DNA from: Candidatus Methanogasteraceae archaeon UBA261
GTDB taxonomy: Archaea > Halobacteriota > Methanosarcinia > Methanosarcinales > Methanogasteraceae
NCBI GenBank assembly: GCA_002506015.1
Contig: DAWR01000059.1
Span: 1 to 20,602 of the forward strand
Reading direction: 5' to 3'
DNA length: 20,602 nucleotides
Part shown: positions 14,881-20,602 of the stretch, one piece after another
Layout: each line of letters starts with the position of its first letter
How positions within the stretch are numbered: the first letter of the stretch is position 1
Notes under the pieces: model-generated
Database searches by the model: none
What the model saw: the letters and a program-made list of their open reading frames with translations, nothing else
Told to the model about the DNA's origin: nothing
Program-made: the position numbers and the translations under genes

Positions 14881-15600
14881 ATGGAGAATGATGATACCAT
14901 GATACTGGAGGTGGACAATATCGTCTCCGGATACACCGACCTTGACATACTTCACGGCATATCGATTGGAATTGAGTCCGGAGAGATCGTCTCAATCATC
15001 GGTCCGAACGGATCGGGCAAATCCACACTTATGAAGACAATCTTCGGGCTCCTGCGCATACGTGATGGGCGAATTGTATTCAAAGGCGAGGACATAACCG
15101 GAATTATGCCGGAGAGGATCGTTAGGAAAGGGATGGGTTATGTTCCGCAGGAGAAGGAGTTCTTTTCATCATTAACCGTCCTTGAGAACCTTGAGATGGG
15201 TGCGTTCATAAGCGATTGCGACATCTCAGAGAGTCTGGAGCGAGTGTACCGTATCTTCCCGGTTCTTGCAGAGAAAGGACGTATCAGGGCGGGCGCTCTC
15301 TCTGGCGGGGAACAGCGGATGGTCGGTTTTGGGAGGGCGCTCATGCTATCACCTGATCTTCTGCTTCTTGACGAACCGTCCGCGGGGCTCGCACCAAAGA
15401 TGCGGGACATGGTCTTCGGGAAGATAATCGAGATCAATCGTTCAGGCACCTCGATTCTGATCGTGGAACAGAATGCGAAGAGGTCACTTGCGATATCAGA
15501 TCGCGGGTATGTGCTCGAGATGGGGAGAAACCGGTTCGAGGGAGCAGGTTGCGAGCTACTGGAGAATGAGGACGTGTTGAGGCTCTATCTGGGCGGGTGA
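14881..15600 (+). CDS. livF: Branched-chain amino acid-type ABC transporter ATPase, LivF
   Basis: Second ATPase of the importer, 239 residues from the ATG at 14881 (GGTGATGG just upstream). An in-frame GTG at 14851 and ATG at 14836 overlap livG and are less likely; an ATG at 14899 is also possible because LivF proteins usually begin close to MILEVDNIVSGY. Walker A is GPNGSGKST, the LivF-type segment GMGYVPQEKEFFSSLTVLENL follows, then the signature LSGGEQRM, Walker B LLLLDEPSAGLAP, and IVEQN with Gln-Asn at the switch position, typical of LivF. With livHMG it completes the translocator. No LivJ/LivK binding protein is in the window. 15601-15704 holds a GT-rich stretch and a small GCGAG-ATT-CTCGC stem. 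Confidence 0.94.
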   Translation: MENDDTMILEVDNIVSGYTDLDILHGISIGIESGEIVSIIGPNGSGKSTLMKTIFGLLRIRDGRIVFKGEDITGIMPERIVRKGMGYVPQEKEFFSSLTVLENLEMGAFISDCDISESLERVYRIFPVLAEKGRIRAGALSGGEQRMVGFGRALMLSPDLLLLDEPSAGLAPKMRDMVFGKIIEINRSGTSILIVEQNAKRSLAISDRGYVLEMGRNRFEGAGCELLENEDVLRLYLGG

Positions 15601-15704
15601 GTGTGTGGGTGTGTGCGCGGTGAGAGCGAGATTCTCGCAGCCCACGTAACTTTCTGTCACAAGTTCCAAATTACAATTGCGGAGTGGTATATCAACGCCA
15701 TCCG

Positions 15705-16559
15705 TCACGTCAGATGTCTGGCGAGTGTCTCTGAAACCATGCGTAGATTTGCCACATAATCTGCTGCAAGCGGGTCAATGGGGACGACCGCGCCGCCAAT
15801 CTCCTCTGCTATGACCTCCGCACTCTCGCTATTGAACTGTGGCGCTGTAAAGACGACTGTTATGTTATTCACCTTTGCAGTGTCCACCAGTTTTGCAAGG
15901 TCTAACGCACTCGGTTCCTTGCCCTCTATCTCGATTGGTATCTGTTCCATCTGGTAATCCCTTGCAAAATATCCCCATGCGGGGTGGAATATCATGAATT
16001 TCCTGTTTTTGATTCCGGAAAGGTTTTTTCTGATCTCATAATCGAGATTGTCCAGCTCATCGAGGTATTCCTCCTTATTTTCAACATAGTAGTCCCGGTT
16101 ATCAGGATCAATCTCGACCAGCGCATCGCAGATATGTTCTACCTGAGTCTTTGCAAGCGTGGGCGAAAGCCAGATGTGCGGGTCGTTTGCGACGATTGCA
16201 ATCCCGTCCGACGAGTCGATTACCGTGAGATCGCTGTTCGCCTCGACGATGTTGTCCATCCACGCATCCTCAAACGGGATTTTGCCTATCCGCACATACA
16301 GTCTTGCGCGGCTAACTTCTCTCAATTGACCCGGACTCGGTTCATACGTGGCAGGGCTTGCCCCGGGTGGTATCATGACGATCACAGAGACTCGCTCCTT
16401 CCCGATACGTTCCACGAACTCCTTCTGCGGGAGGATGCTCACCGCAACCACCACTCCGGAATCTTCCTGCTCTGCCTGATCTTCCGAGGTGACGCACCCT
16501 GCAACAAACGCTGCTATGAGAACCAGCAACAAAACCATAATCAACGATTTCATATTCAT
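15705..16559 (-). CDS. ZnuA/TroA-like metal-binding lipoprotein of an ABC importer
   Basis: Cluster A-I metal substrate-binding protein (zinc, manganese or similar), 284 residues, expected at the outer face of the membrane. The signal peptide ends in the lipobox VAGC with Cys22 as the probable lipid anchor. Family motifs are PPGASPATYEPSPGQL (residues 64-79), NDPHIWLSP (His128), FHPAWGYFARDYQM (His192), EIEGKEPSA and VPIDPLAADY. The first metal ligand, normally His in the PPGxxPHxYEP loop, is Ala70 here. The His-rich loop of high-capacity zinc binders is absent. GAGGAAG precedes the start. No permease or ATPase gene adjoins it; the nearby livGF belong to a different family. It is divergent from alba. 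Confidence 0.88.
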   Translation of the reverse strand: MNMKSLIMVLLLVLIAAFVAGCVTSEDQAEQEDSGVVVAVSILPQKEFVERIGKERVSVIVMIPPGASPATYEPSPGQLREVSRARLYVRIGKIPFEDAWMDNIVEANSDLTVIDSSDGIAIVANDPHIWLSPTLAKTQVEHICDALVEIDPDNRDYYVENKEEYLDELDNLDYEIRKNLSGIKNRKFMIFHPAWGYFARDYQMEQIPIEIEGKEPSALDLAKLVDTAKVNNITVVFTAPQFNSESAEVIAEEIGGAVVPIDPLAADYVANLRMVSETLARHLT

Positions 16560-16635
16560 ACGATCTTCCTCACCAGTATACTCAACAATCGCCGCATCCG
16601 CATATCAAAGTTACTCATATTACGGGAACGTCACT

Positions 16636-16643
16636 GTTATATC
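16636..16643 (+). promoter_or_regulatory. alba TATA box
   Basis: GTTATATC, about 34 nt before the alba ATG, which gives a leader of about 10 nt. No Shine-Dalgarno is evident before the ATG. Confidence 0.4.
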
Positions 16644-16673
16644 AAGTAAAACCAGATGGTCTGATCGAATAAG

Positions 16674-16961
16674 ATGGCGCCAAAAACAACAAACGACAAC
16701 GAAATATTCGTGGGCAAGAAGACTGTGATGTACTACGTTATGGCGATTGTGGCGCAGTTTGATACGGGCACAAACGATGTTGTGGTGAGAGCACGTGGAA
16801 CTGCAATCTCGCATGCGGTAGATGCTGTCGAGGCGACGCGAAACAAGTACATGCCAGACATACAGGTCTCAAAAATCGAGATCGGGACAGACCGGATGCA
16901 AGGAAAACAGGGCAACATGGTCAATGTCTCGTGGATCAAGCTGTCCCTGAAACGCCGATGA
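16674..16961 (+). CDS. albA: DNA/RNA-binding protein Alba
   Basis: Small basic chromatin and RNA-binding protein of archaea, acting as a dimer. The 95 residues align with the whole family: NEIFVGKKTVMYYVMAIV holds the Lys pair (15, 16), one of which is the acetylated DNA-contacting Lys16 of Sulfolobus Alba. It is followed by NDVVVRARGTAISHAVDAVE, the hairpin region VSKIEIGTDRMQ, and the last strand VNVSWIKLSLKRR. The TGA overlaps the next gene's ATG (ATGA), so the two are translationally coupled. Confidence 0.95.
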   Translation: MAPKTTNDNEIFVGKKTVMYYVMAIVAQFDTGTNDVVVRARGTAISHAVDAVEATRNKYMPDIQVSKIEIGTDRMQGKQGNMVNVSWIKLSLKRR

Positions 16962-17701
16962 CCAAAACGGACGATTGTGTGTGCAGCATAATCGATATCG
17001 CACCAACAATCTCCGAACTGATCGATGTGCCGCTTCCCGGCGCGGACGGCGTGGTGATTCCGGAGATGATCGATTGCCTGCAGAGGTGCGACCGGTTGAT
17101 ACTGATAATCGTTGATAGCCTTGGCTACTTGACCTACCAGCGGTTGGGGTCCGCAATGCCGCACGTGAGCGGGAATGGTACGGTCATCCGGTGCAGGGCT
17201 GTCGCAGACCATACAACCCCTGCGATCGCATCGATTCTCACAGGATGCAGTCCCGAGACGCACTGCATACTCACAGACGATGATGTCTGCACCTCGCCGA
17301 TCAAGTCGATACTCGAGCGTGTAGAGGAATGCGGCAGAAGGTCAGCGGTTGTAATCGCGAACGGGGGTGCAAAAGCCATGCGAACAAAGATTAAGCTCGT
17401 CGCAGGTGGGGGCGATGATAGCGATATAATTGCGTATGATGCGGTGATCGCGAAGCATTCAGTCGATCTTCTGAGACACGAGCCGGCTCTCACGGTGATT
17501 CACCTGAGAGCGATCGACAGGTATGCGCACGAAGGCAGAAGCTTCGATGAGCTGATGTATGCGGCAGAGAGAATCGACGGGCACATCAAGGAGATTTGCA
17601 GTCACATCGGCAGGGGGACTGGTGTTATCATCTGCGGGGATCACCCGATTCACGGGGCGTATGCCTGGAAGGGGCGGGATGTGGCGCTGATTGCGTTGTG
17701 A
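16958..17701 (+). CDS. Alkaline phosphatase superfamily protein (type I phosphodiesterase-like)
   Basis: A 247-residue cytoplasmic protein with the metal sites of the alkaline phosphatase superfamily: LILIIVDSLGYLT (Asp53), the nucleophile region AVADHTTPAIASILTGCSPETHCI (Thr86/Thr87), the IDRYAHEG segment with Asp and His, and IICGDHPIHGAYAW with the Asp-His pair. The order matches nucleotide pyrophosphatase/phosphodiesterase-type archaeal proteins, but it is short, so cap insertions are lacking. No signal peptide. It starts inside the alba stop (ATGA); the longer frame from 16931 overlaps alba and is not needed. Substrate unknown. Confidence 0.82.
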   Translation: MTKTDDCVCSIIDIAPTISELIDVPLPGADGVVIPEMIDCLQRCDRLILIIVDSLGYLTYQRLGSAMPHVSGNGTVIRCRAVADHTTPAIASILTGCSPETHCILTDDDVCTSPIKSILERVEECGRRSAVVIANGGAKAMRTKIKLVAGGGDDSDIIAYDAVIAKHSVDLLRHEPALTVIHLRAIDRYAHEGRSFDELMYAAERIDGHIKEICSHIGRGTGVIICGDHPIHGAYAWKGRDVALIAL

Positions 17702-17806
17702 GGGCATCCAAACAACCACACAAATCTGGCTGTTATCCAATTGTGGCGAGTCACGCGGTTAACTATAATATCCATTCAAGCTTCCATAATACCAGAAGGT
17801 GGTATA

Positions 17807-18031
17807 ATGATAAATGTTATGCAAATAAAAGAGGTCGAAGAAAATGTGGTGCTGCGCAAAGAGGACTTTGAAAGTCTGGTTGGGGAGATGGAATCCTTGA
17901 TGGAGACCATAGAGATTTTAGGCGATAGGGATCTGATGGAGCAGATAAGGAACAGTGAAAAAGATATTGCTGATGGAAATATCTCCGAAATTAAGTCGGA
18001 AGAGGATTTAAACAGTTTATTTCTGGAGTGA
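17807..18031 (+). CDS. Antitoxin of a RelE-type toxin-antitoxin pair
   Basis: A 74-residue acidic protein directly before a RelE-like toxin. It starts with a short strand-like part (MINVMQIKEVEENVVLRKEDFESLV), then a helix (GEMESLMETIEIL), and ends with DRDLMEQIRNSEKDIADGNI and an acidic tail. The order 'D.(E/D)LMEQI..(S/A)E.DI..G' is common in Phd/RelB-type antitoxins, whose C-terminal helix neutralises the toxin. I chose the ATG at 17807, which follows AAGGTGG; a TATA-like TTAACTATAATA lies ~40 nt before it. The toxin starts 4 nt after its stop. Confidence 0.8.
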   Translation: MINVMQIKEVEENVVLRKEDFESLVGEMESLMETIEILGDRDLMEQIRNSEKDIADGNISEIKSEEDLNSLFLE

Positions 18032-18035
18032 TTCT

Positions 18036-18335
18036 GTGGTATATGGTCTAAAATACAGCAGAACATTCGAAAAACAGATTGAGAGCGTGAAAAAGAAAGA
18101 TAAATCCTTGATGGAAGAGTTCGTGAAGAAAGTGAGGAAATTACAATAGGTACCGTATTCCGGAAAGCCTCTGAAACACCGACTCGCCCATTACAGGTCT
18201 CTTAGGGTGAAGGGAAAATACAGACTTATTTACATGGTGAATGAGCACGAAAACGAGGTGACACTGGTTGCTTTTGGACACAGAGAGGAGATATATGAAC
18301 TTACGCTCTTCTTATGTCATACATCAGGTGAGTGA
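18036..18335 (+). pseudogene. RelE/ParE-like toxin with one in-frame TAG (nonsense mutant or recoded)
   Basis: The frame begins with GTG at 18036 (GGAG 9 nt before) and runs 37 codons (VVYGLKYSRTFEKQIESVKK... to KVRKLQ). It meets TAG at 18147-18149 and continues 61 codons to TGA at 18333-18335. The second half carries the RelE core: YSGKPLKHRLAHYRSLRVKG, KYRLIYMVNEHENEVTLVAFGHREEIYEL, including the Arg and His typical of the active face. No frameshift is present. The TAG sits in the variable 'KL(x)(x)P..GKPL' turn, where family members often have Glu, Lys or Gln (each one base from TAG). If TAG is a stop, the product is a 37-residue fragment and the toxin is dead; if read through, it is a ~99-residue full-length toxin. 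The last codons overlap the rnpB 3' end. Confidence 0.75.
18147..18149 (+). other. Second in-frame TAG in the window
   Basis: TAG within the RelE-like toxin frame, between RKLQ and VPYSGKPL. It is the only defect in that frame. Confidence 0.5.
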
Positions 18336-18650
18336 GGAGAGTAAGCCCCCTTCTGTTCATAGCAGCATTCGACTGAGCACCGTACCCAGAGCGCGGCCAG
18401 ACTCCGCTTCCCGCCAAAATCGCGAGAGCGCCCTGCATTGGCTTGCACCCACGGGGATTGCACCGTTTCATCCATGATATGCGACCTCATCCTTCCGGAA
18501 TCATCGCATGAACATACCATGGTAATCGTTTCTGTGTCAGAGCCATGACTCTCGCCATAAGCCATTTCGGCATCCGTGTTGTCCAGTGGTGGGGGGACTT
18601 TCCTCACGACTGAATCGTCGCGGTGGCTGCTCTTCCTCTCTCACCAGATG
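18322..18650 (-). ncRNA. rnpB: RNase P RNA
   Basis: Catalytic RNA of ribonuclease P, which removes tRNA 5' leaders. On the minus strand, conserved region I reads GAGGAAAGTCCCCCC (18591-18605) and region V reads ACAGAAGGGGGCTTAC (18341-18356); together they form the P4 core. The segment GGGTGCAAGCCAATGCAGGGC (split here as 18430-18450) fits the specificity-domain conserved region. The ends pair as P1: CATCTGGTGAGAGAGG (5', from 18650) with CCTCACTCACCTGATG (3', to 18322), 14 of 16 positions paired. A P3-like stem CGAC-GATTCA-GTCG precedes region I. The span of ~329 nt is normal for archaea. A TATA-like CATAATACC lies ~20-25 nt upstream (18667-18676). The gene is divergent from ABCE1 and convergent with the toxin, overlapping it by 14 bp. 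Confidence 0.94.
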
Positions 18651-18719
18651 CTCTGGTCTGAGGGGTATTATGTTTTCCGGCACATTTTTACCACAACAGA
18701 CGAATTGGGGATGAGACAA

Positions 18720-20483
18720 ATGAGAATTGCAATACTGAACCAGGACCGATGCCAGCCAGATACCTGCTCGCTCGAGTGCATCAAGTACTGTCCTCGCGTC
18801 CGGACCGGCGATGAGACGATCACAATCGTCGGGAAGAAACCGGTCATTTCAGAGGAACTCTGTATAGGCTGCGGTATATGCGTAAACAAATGCCCGTTTG
18901 CGGCGATAAAGATTATAACGCTCCCCGAGTCCCTTGACGAGCCAACACACAGGTACGGGGCAAACGGCTTCGCGCTCTTCGGCTTGCCGATACCCCAGCA
19001 TGGCAAGGTAGTCGGCATACTCGGACCGAACGGAATCGGGAAGACGACAGCAATTAACATTCTCTCCGGGAATCTGAAGCAGAACCTTGGTTGTGATGCG
19101 GACTGGGATGACATCTTCAAATATTATGCCGGATCTGTTTTGCAGGACTATTTAAAGGGTGTCTCGCAGAACAAAGTCCGATTGTCCCAGAAACCGCAGT
19201 ATGTGGACCGGATTCCGGAGATGTTCAAAGGAACCGTCTCGGAACTGCTCGAAAAGGTGGATGAACGCGGTAAACTTGGGGAGTTAACAGCAAAACTCAA
19301 AATCGAGCACATCGTCCAGAGGAAGATCGAGGATCTCAGCGGGGGGGAGCTCCAGCGTGTTGCGATCGCTGCTTGCGCGGCTAAGGATGCCGATTTTTAT
19401 TTTTTTGATGAGATAAGTCCGTATCTTGACATTTACCAACGTATCCGCGCAGCGATTCTGATCAGGGAGCTTGCGCAAGAGAGCGCAGTTATGGTGGTCG
19501 AGCACGATCTCGCACTTCTTGATCTGCTCGCTGATGTGGTGCACATCGGATATGGCGAGCCAGGGGGTTTTGGCGTGATCACACATCCTAAGGGAGTGCG
19601 GCAGGCGATTAACCAGTACCTGCGTGGATTCCTGCCTGAAGAGAACGTGCGGGTCAGACCGGACTCAATCGACTTCGAGGTGCACGCGCCGCGATCGGTG
19701 CGCGACATTCCCATTCTCTTTGAGTTTCCGGAGTTCACAAAGACCTACGAAGACGGCGGTTTCTCACTCGATGTCGCTGGCGGCGAGCTGCGAGCAGGAG
19801 AGGTCGTCTGCGCGGTCGGTCCGAATGGGATCGGCAAGAGTACCTTTGCAAAACTGCTCGCGGGAGTGGAAGATCCGACAACCGGAAAGATATCAACAGA
19901 TATCCGGATTTCGTACAAACCACAGTACATAAAACCCGATTCAGACCTTCGTGTCCATGATTTCCTGAGAAGCATCACGCGGGCGGTCGATACCAGCTAC
20001 TACGAGACTGGAATCACTGCCCCACTACATCTCAGATACTTGATGGAACGGGCGATATCCGATCTCAGCGGCGGAGAACTGCAGCGTGTCGCAATCGCTG
20101 CCTGCCTCTCCAGGGAAGCTGACCTCTACGTGCTGGATGAGCCTTCCGCCCATCTCGACGTCGAGCAGCGGGTATCTGCGTGCTCTGCCATACGAAGATT
20201 CGCGGAAAACGAGCATGTGACCGCAATTGTCATCGATCACGACATCTACATGGTCGATCTCCTGAGTGACCGACTGATCGTCTTCGACGGAACGCCTGCC
20301 GTGCACGGCGAGGTCTTTGGTCCGTTCGAGTTACGTGAGGGGATGAACCGGTTCCTGAAGAATCTTGAGATCACATTCAGGCGTGACGAGGAGACAAAGA
20401 GACCGAGGATCAATAAACCGGACTCCCGGCTGGATCGAGAGCAGAAGGCGAGCGGAGAGTACTACTACGTGGCGACGCCGTGA
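18720..20483 (+). CDS. abce1: ABCE1 / RNase L inhibitor homologue, ribosome-recycling ATPase
   Basis: Soluble twin-ATPase that splits ribosomes after termination together with aRF1/Pelota. It has an N-terminal iron-sulfur domain with Cys 11, 16, 20, 24 (RCQPDTCSLECIKYC) and 48, 51, 54, 58 (CIGCGICVNKC), giving two [4Fe-4S] clusters. NBD1 has Walker A GPNGIGKTT (~102-110), signature LSGGELQRVAIAAC and Walker B FYFFDEISPYLD. NBD2 has GPNGIGKST, a second LSGGELQRVAIAAC, LYVLDEPSAHLD and VIDHDIYMVD. From the ATG at 18720 it is 587 residues, the family's usual size. I chose that start because the family begins MRIA(I/V)L and GGGGATGAG lies just before it; the ATG at 18711 is an alternative, and the frame upstream of that runs into rnpB. 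The C-terminal tail (ETKRPRINKPDSRLDREQKA) is the usual basic extension. Confidence 0.97.
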   Translation: MRIAILNQDRCQPDTCSLECIKYCPRVRTGDETITIVGKKPVISEELCIGCGICVNKCPFAAIKIITLPESLDEPTHRYGANGFALFGLPIPQHGKVVGILGPNGIGKTTAINILSGNLKQNLGCDADWDDIFKYYAGSVLQDYLKGVSQNKVRLSQKPQYVDRIPEMFKGTVSELLEKVDERGKLGELTAKLKIEHIVQRKIEDLSGGELQRVAIAACAAKDADFYFFDEISPYLDIYQRIRAAILIRELAQESAVMVVEHDLALLDLLADVVHIGYGEPGGFGVITHPKGVRQAINQYLRGFLPEENVRVRPDSIDFEVHAPRSVRDIPILFEFPEFTKTYEDGGFSLDVAGGELRAGEVVCAVGPNGIGKSTFAKLLAGVEDPTTGKISTDIRISYKPQYIKPDSDLRVHDFLRSITRAVDTSYYETGITAPLHLRYLMERAISDLSGGELQRVAIAACLSREADLYVLDEPSAHLDVEQRVSACSAIRRFAENEHVTAIVIDHDIYMVDLLSDRLIVFDGTPAVHGEVFGPFELREGMNRFLKNLEITFRRDEETKRPRINKPDSRLDREQKASGEYYYVATP

Positions 20484-20492
20484 TACTTAGCG

Positions 20493-20602
20493 TCAGCGGT
20501 GATGCGACTTGAAGTTTCGGGGTTCTTCGCTGTTCTGCATGGTAACACGAGCACCCATTCTGCCAAATAGGGCATCGGTGCAGAAGAGCGATCCTGGATA
20601 GC
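20493..20602 (-). CDS. Probable 3' end of an unidentified gene (5' part outside window)
   Basis: A minus-strand frame open from the window edge to TGA at 20493-20495. Its 35 visible residues (LFGRMGARVTMQNSEEPRNF then KSHHR at the C-terminus) look like real protein, with sensible codon use. It would be convergent with ABCE1, the stops 9 bp apart, which agrees with the dense packing here. Family not recognised. The other two minus frames are also open to the edge, so the evidence is limited. Confidence 0.4.
   Translation of the reverse strand, partial: YPGSLFCTDALFGRMGARVTMQNSEEPRNFKSHHR

Noticed and set aside
14858..14881. C/D-box-like words (ATGATGA ... CTGA) at the livG-livF junction
   Set aside because: Too short for a guide RNA and explained by the overlap of stop, ribosome site and start codons.
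18336..18719. Small ORFs and an N-terminal extension of ABCE1 to 18576
   Set aside because: The region is RNase P RNA on the minus strand; ABCE1 homology begins at MRIAIL (18720).
1..20602. CRISPR array, defence island, prophage or tRNA genes
   Set aside because: Looked for regular repeats, cas, restriction or phage proteins and tRNA-like T-loops in the gaps; none seen.

Overview
The window is archaeal chromosome of roughly even base composition. The markers are exclusively or typically archaeal: ribosomal protein L40e, geranylgeranylglyceryl phosphate synthase (ether lipids), prefoldin beta, Alba, ABCE1/RLI, archaeal-type SepF and an archaeal RNase P RNA. CdhE, the large corrinoid iron-sulfur subunit of acetyl-CoA decarbonylase/synthase (ACDS), and a tungsten-type aldehyde oxidoreductase point to a strict anaerobe of the methanogen / ANME / Archaeoglobus side of the Euryarchaeota. 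The sequence alone does not fix a genus. Several genes show TATA-like boxes about 25 nt before the probable transcript start, some give leaderless mRNAs, and others have strong Shine-Dalgarno sites.

Layout. 1-2165 (+): 3' part of an aldehyde:ferredoxin oxidoreductase, then glnA. 2214-4860 (-): tightly overlapping ilvB-ilvN-(SecB-like hypothetical). 4861-5321: a gene-free stretch with a dispersed palindromic repeat and an oligo-T terminator. 5322-7118 (-): sepF-cdhE, a two-gene unit. 7119-7538: divergent regulatory region with helically phased 10-bp repeats. 7539-8810 (+): a secreted coiled-coil/beta-repeat protein broken by one in-frame TAG. 9228-10616 (-): tldD. 10728-12076 (+): rpl40e-GGGPS-pfdB. 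12077-12305: second copy of the palindromic repeat and the liv promoter. 12306-15600 (+): livHMGF, a complete branched-chain-amino-acid-type ABC importer except for its binding protein. 15705-16559 (-): ZnuA-like metal-binding lipoprotein. 16674-17701 (+): alba and an alkaline-phosphatase-superfamily protein. 17807-18335 (+): a toxin-antitoxin pair whose RelE-like toxin also carries one in-frame TAG. 18322-18650 (-): rnpB, RNase P RNA. 18720-20483 (+): ABCE1. 20493-20602 (-): probable 3' end of a further gene.

Most of this is core metabolism (nitrogen assimilation, branched-chain amino acids, the C1/acetyl-CoA pathway) and information processing. The most unusual observation is stop-codon use. 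All 22 other gene ends end in TGA (20) or TAA (2). TAG appears only inside the two interrupted but otherwise intact reading frames, and once as the apparent end of the first of them. This would fit TAG read as pyrrolysine (or otherwise suppressed) in this organism. It would equally fit two independent nonsense mutations in dispensable genes. No pyl genes lie in the window, so it is a lead and not a demonstration. I did not find a recognisable defence island, CRISPR array, prophage or new multi-gene system.
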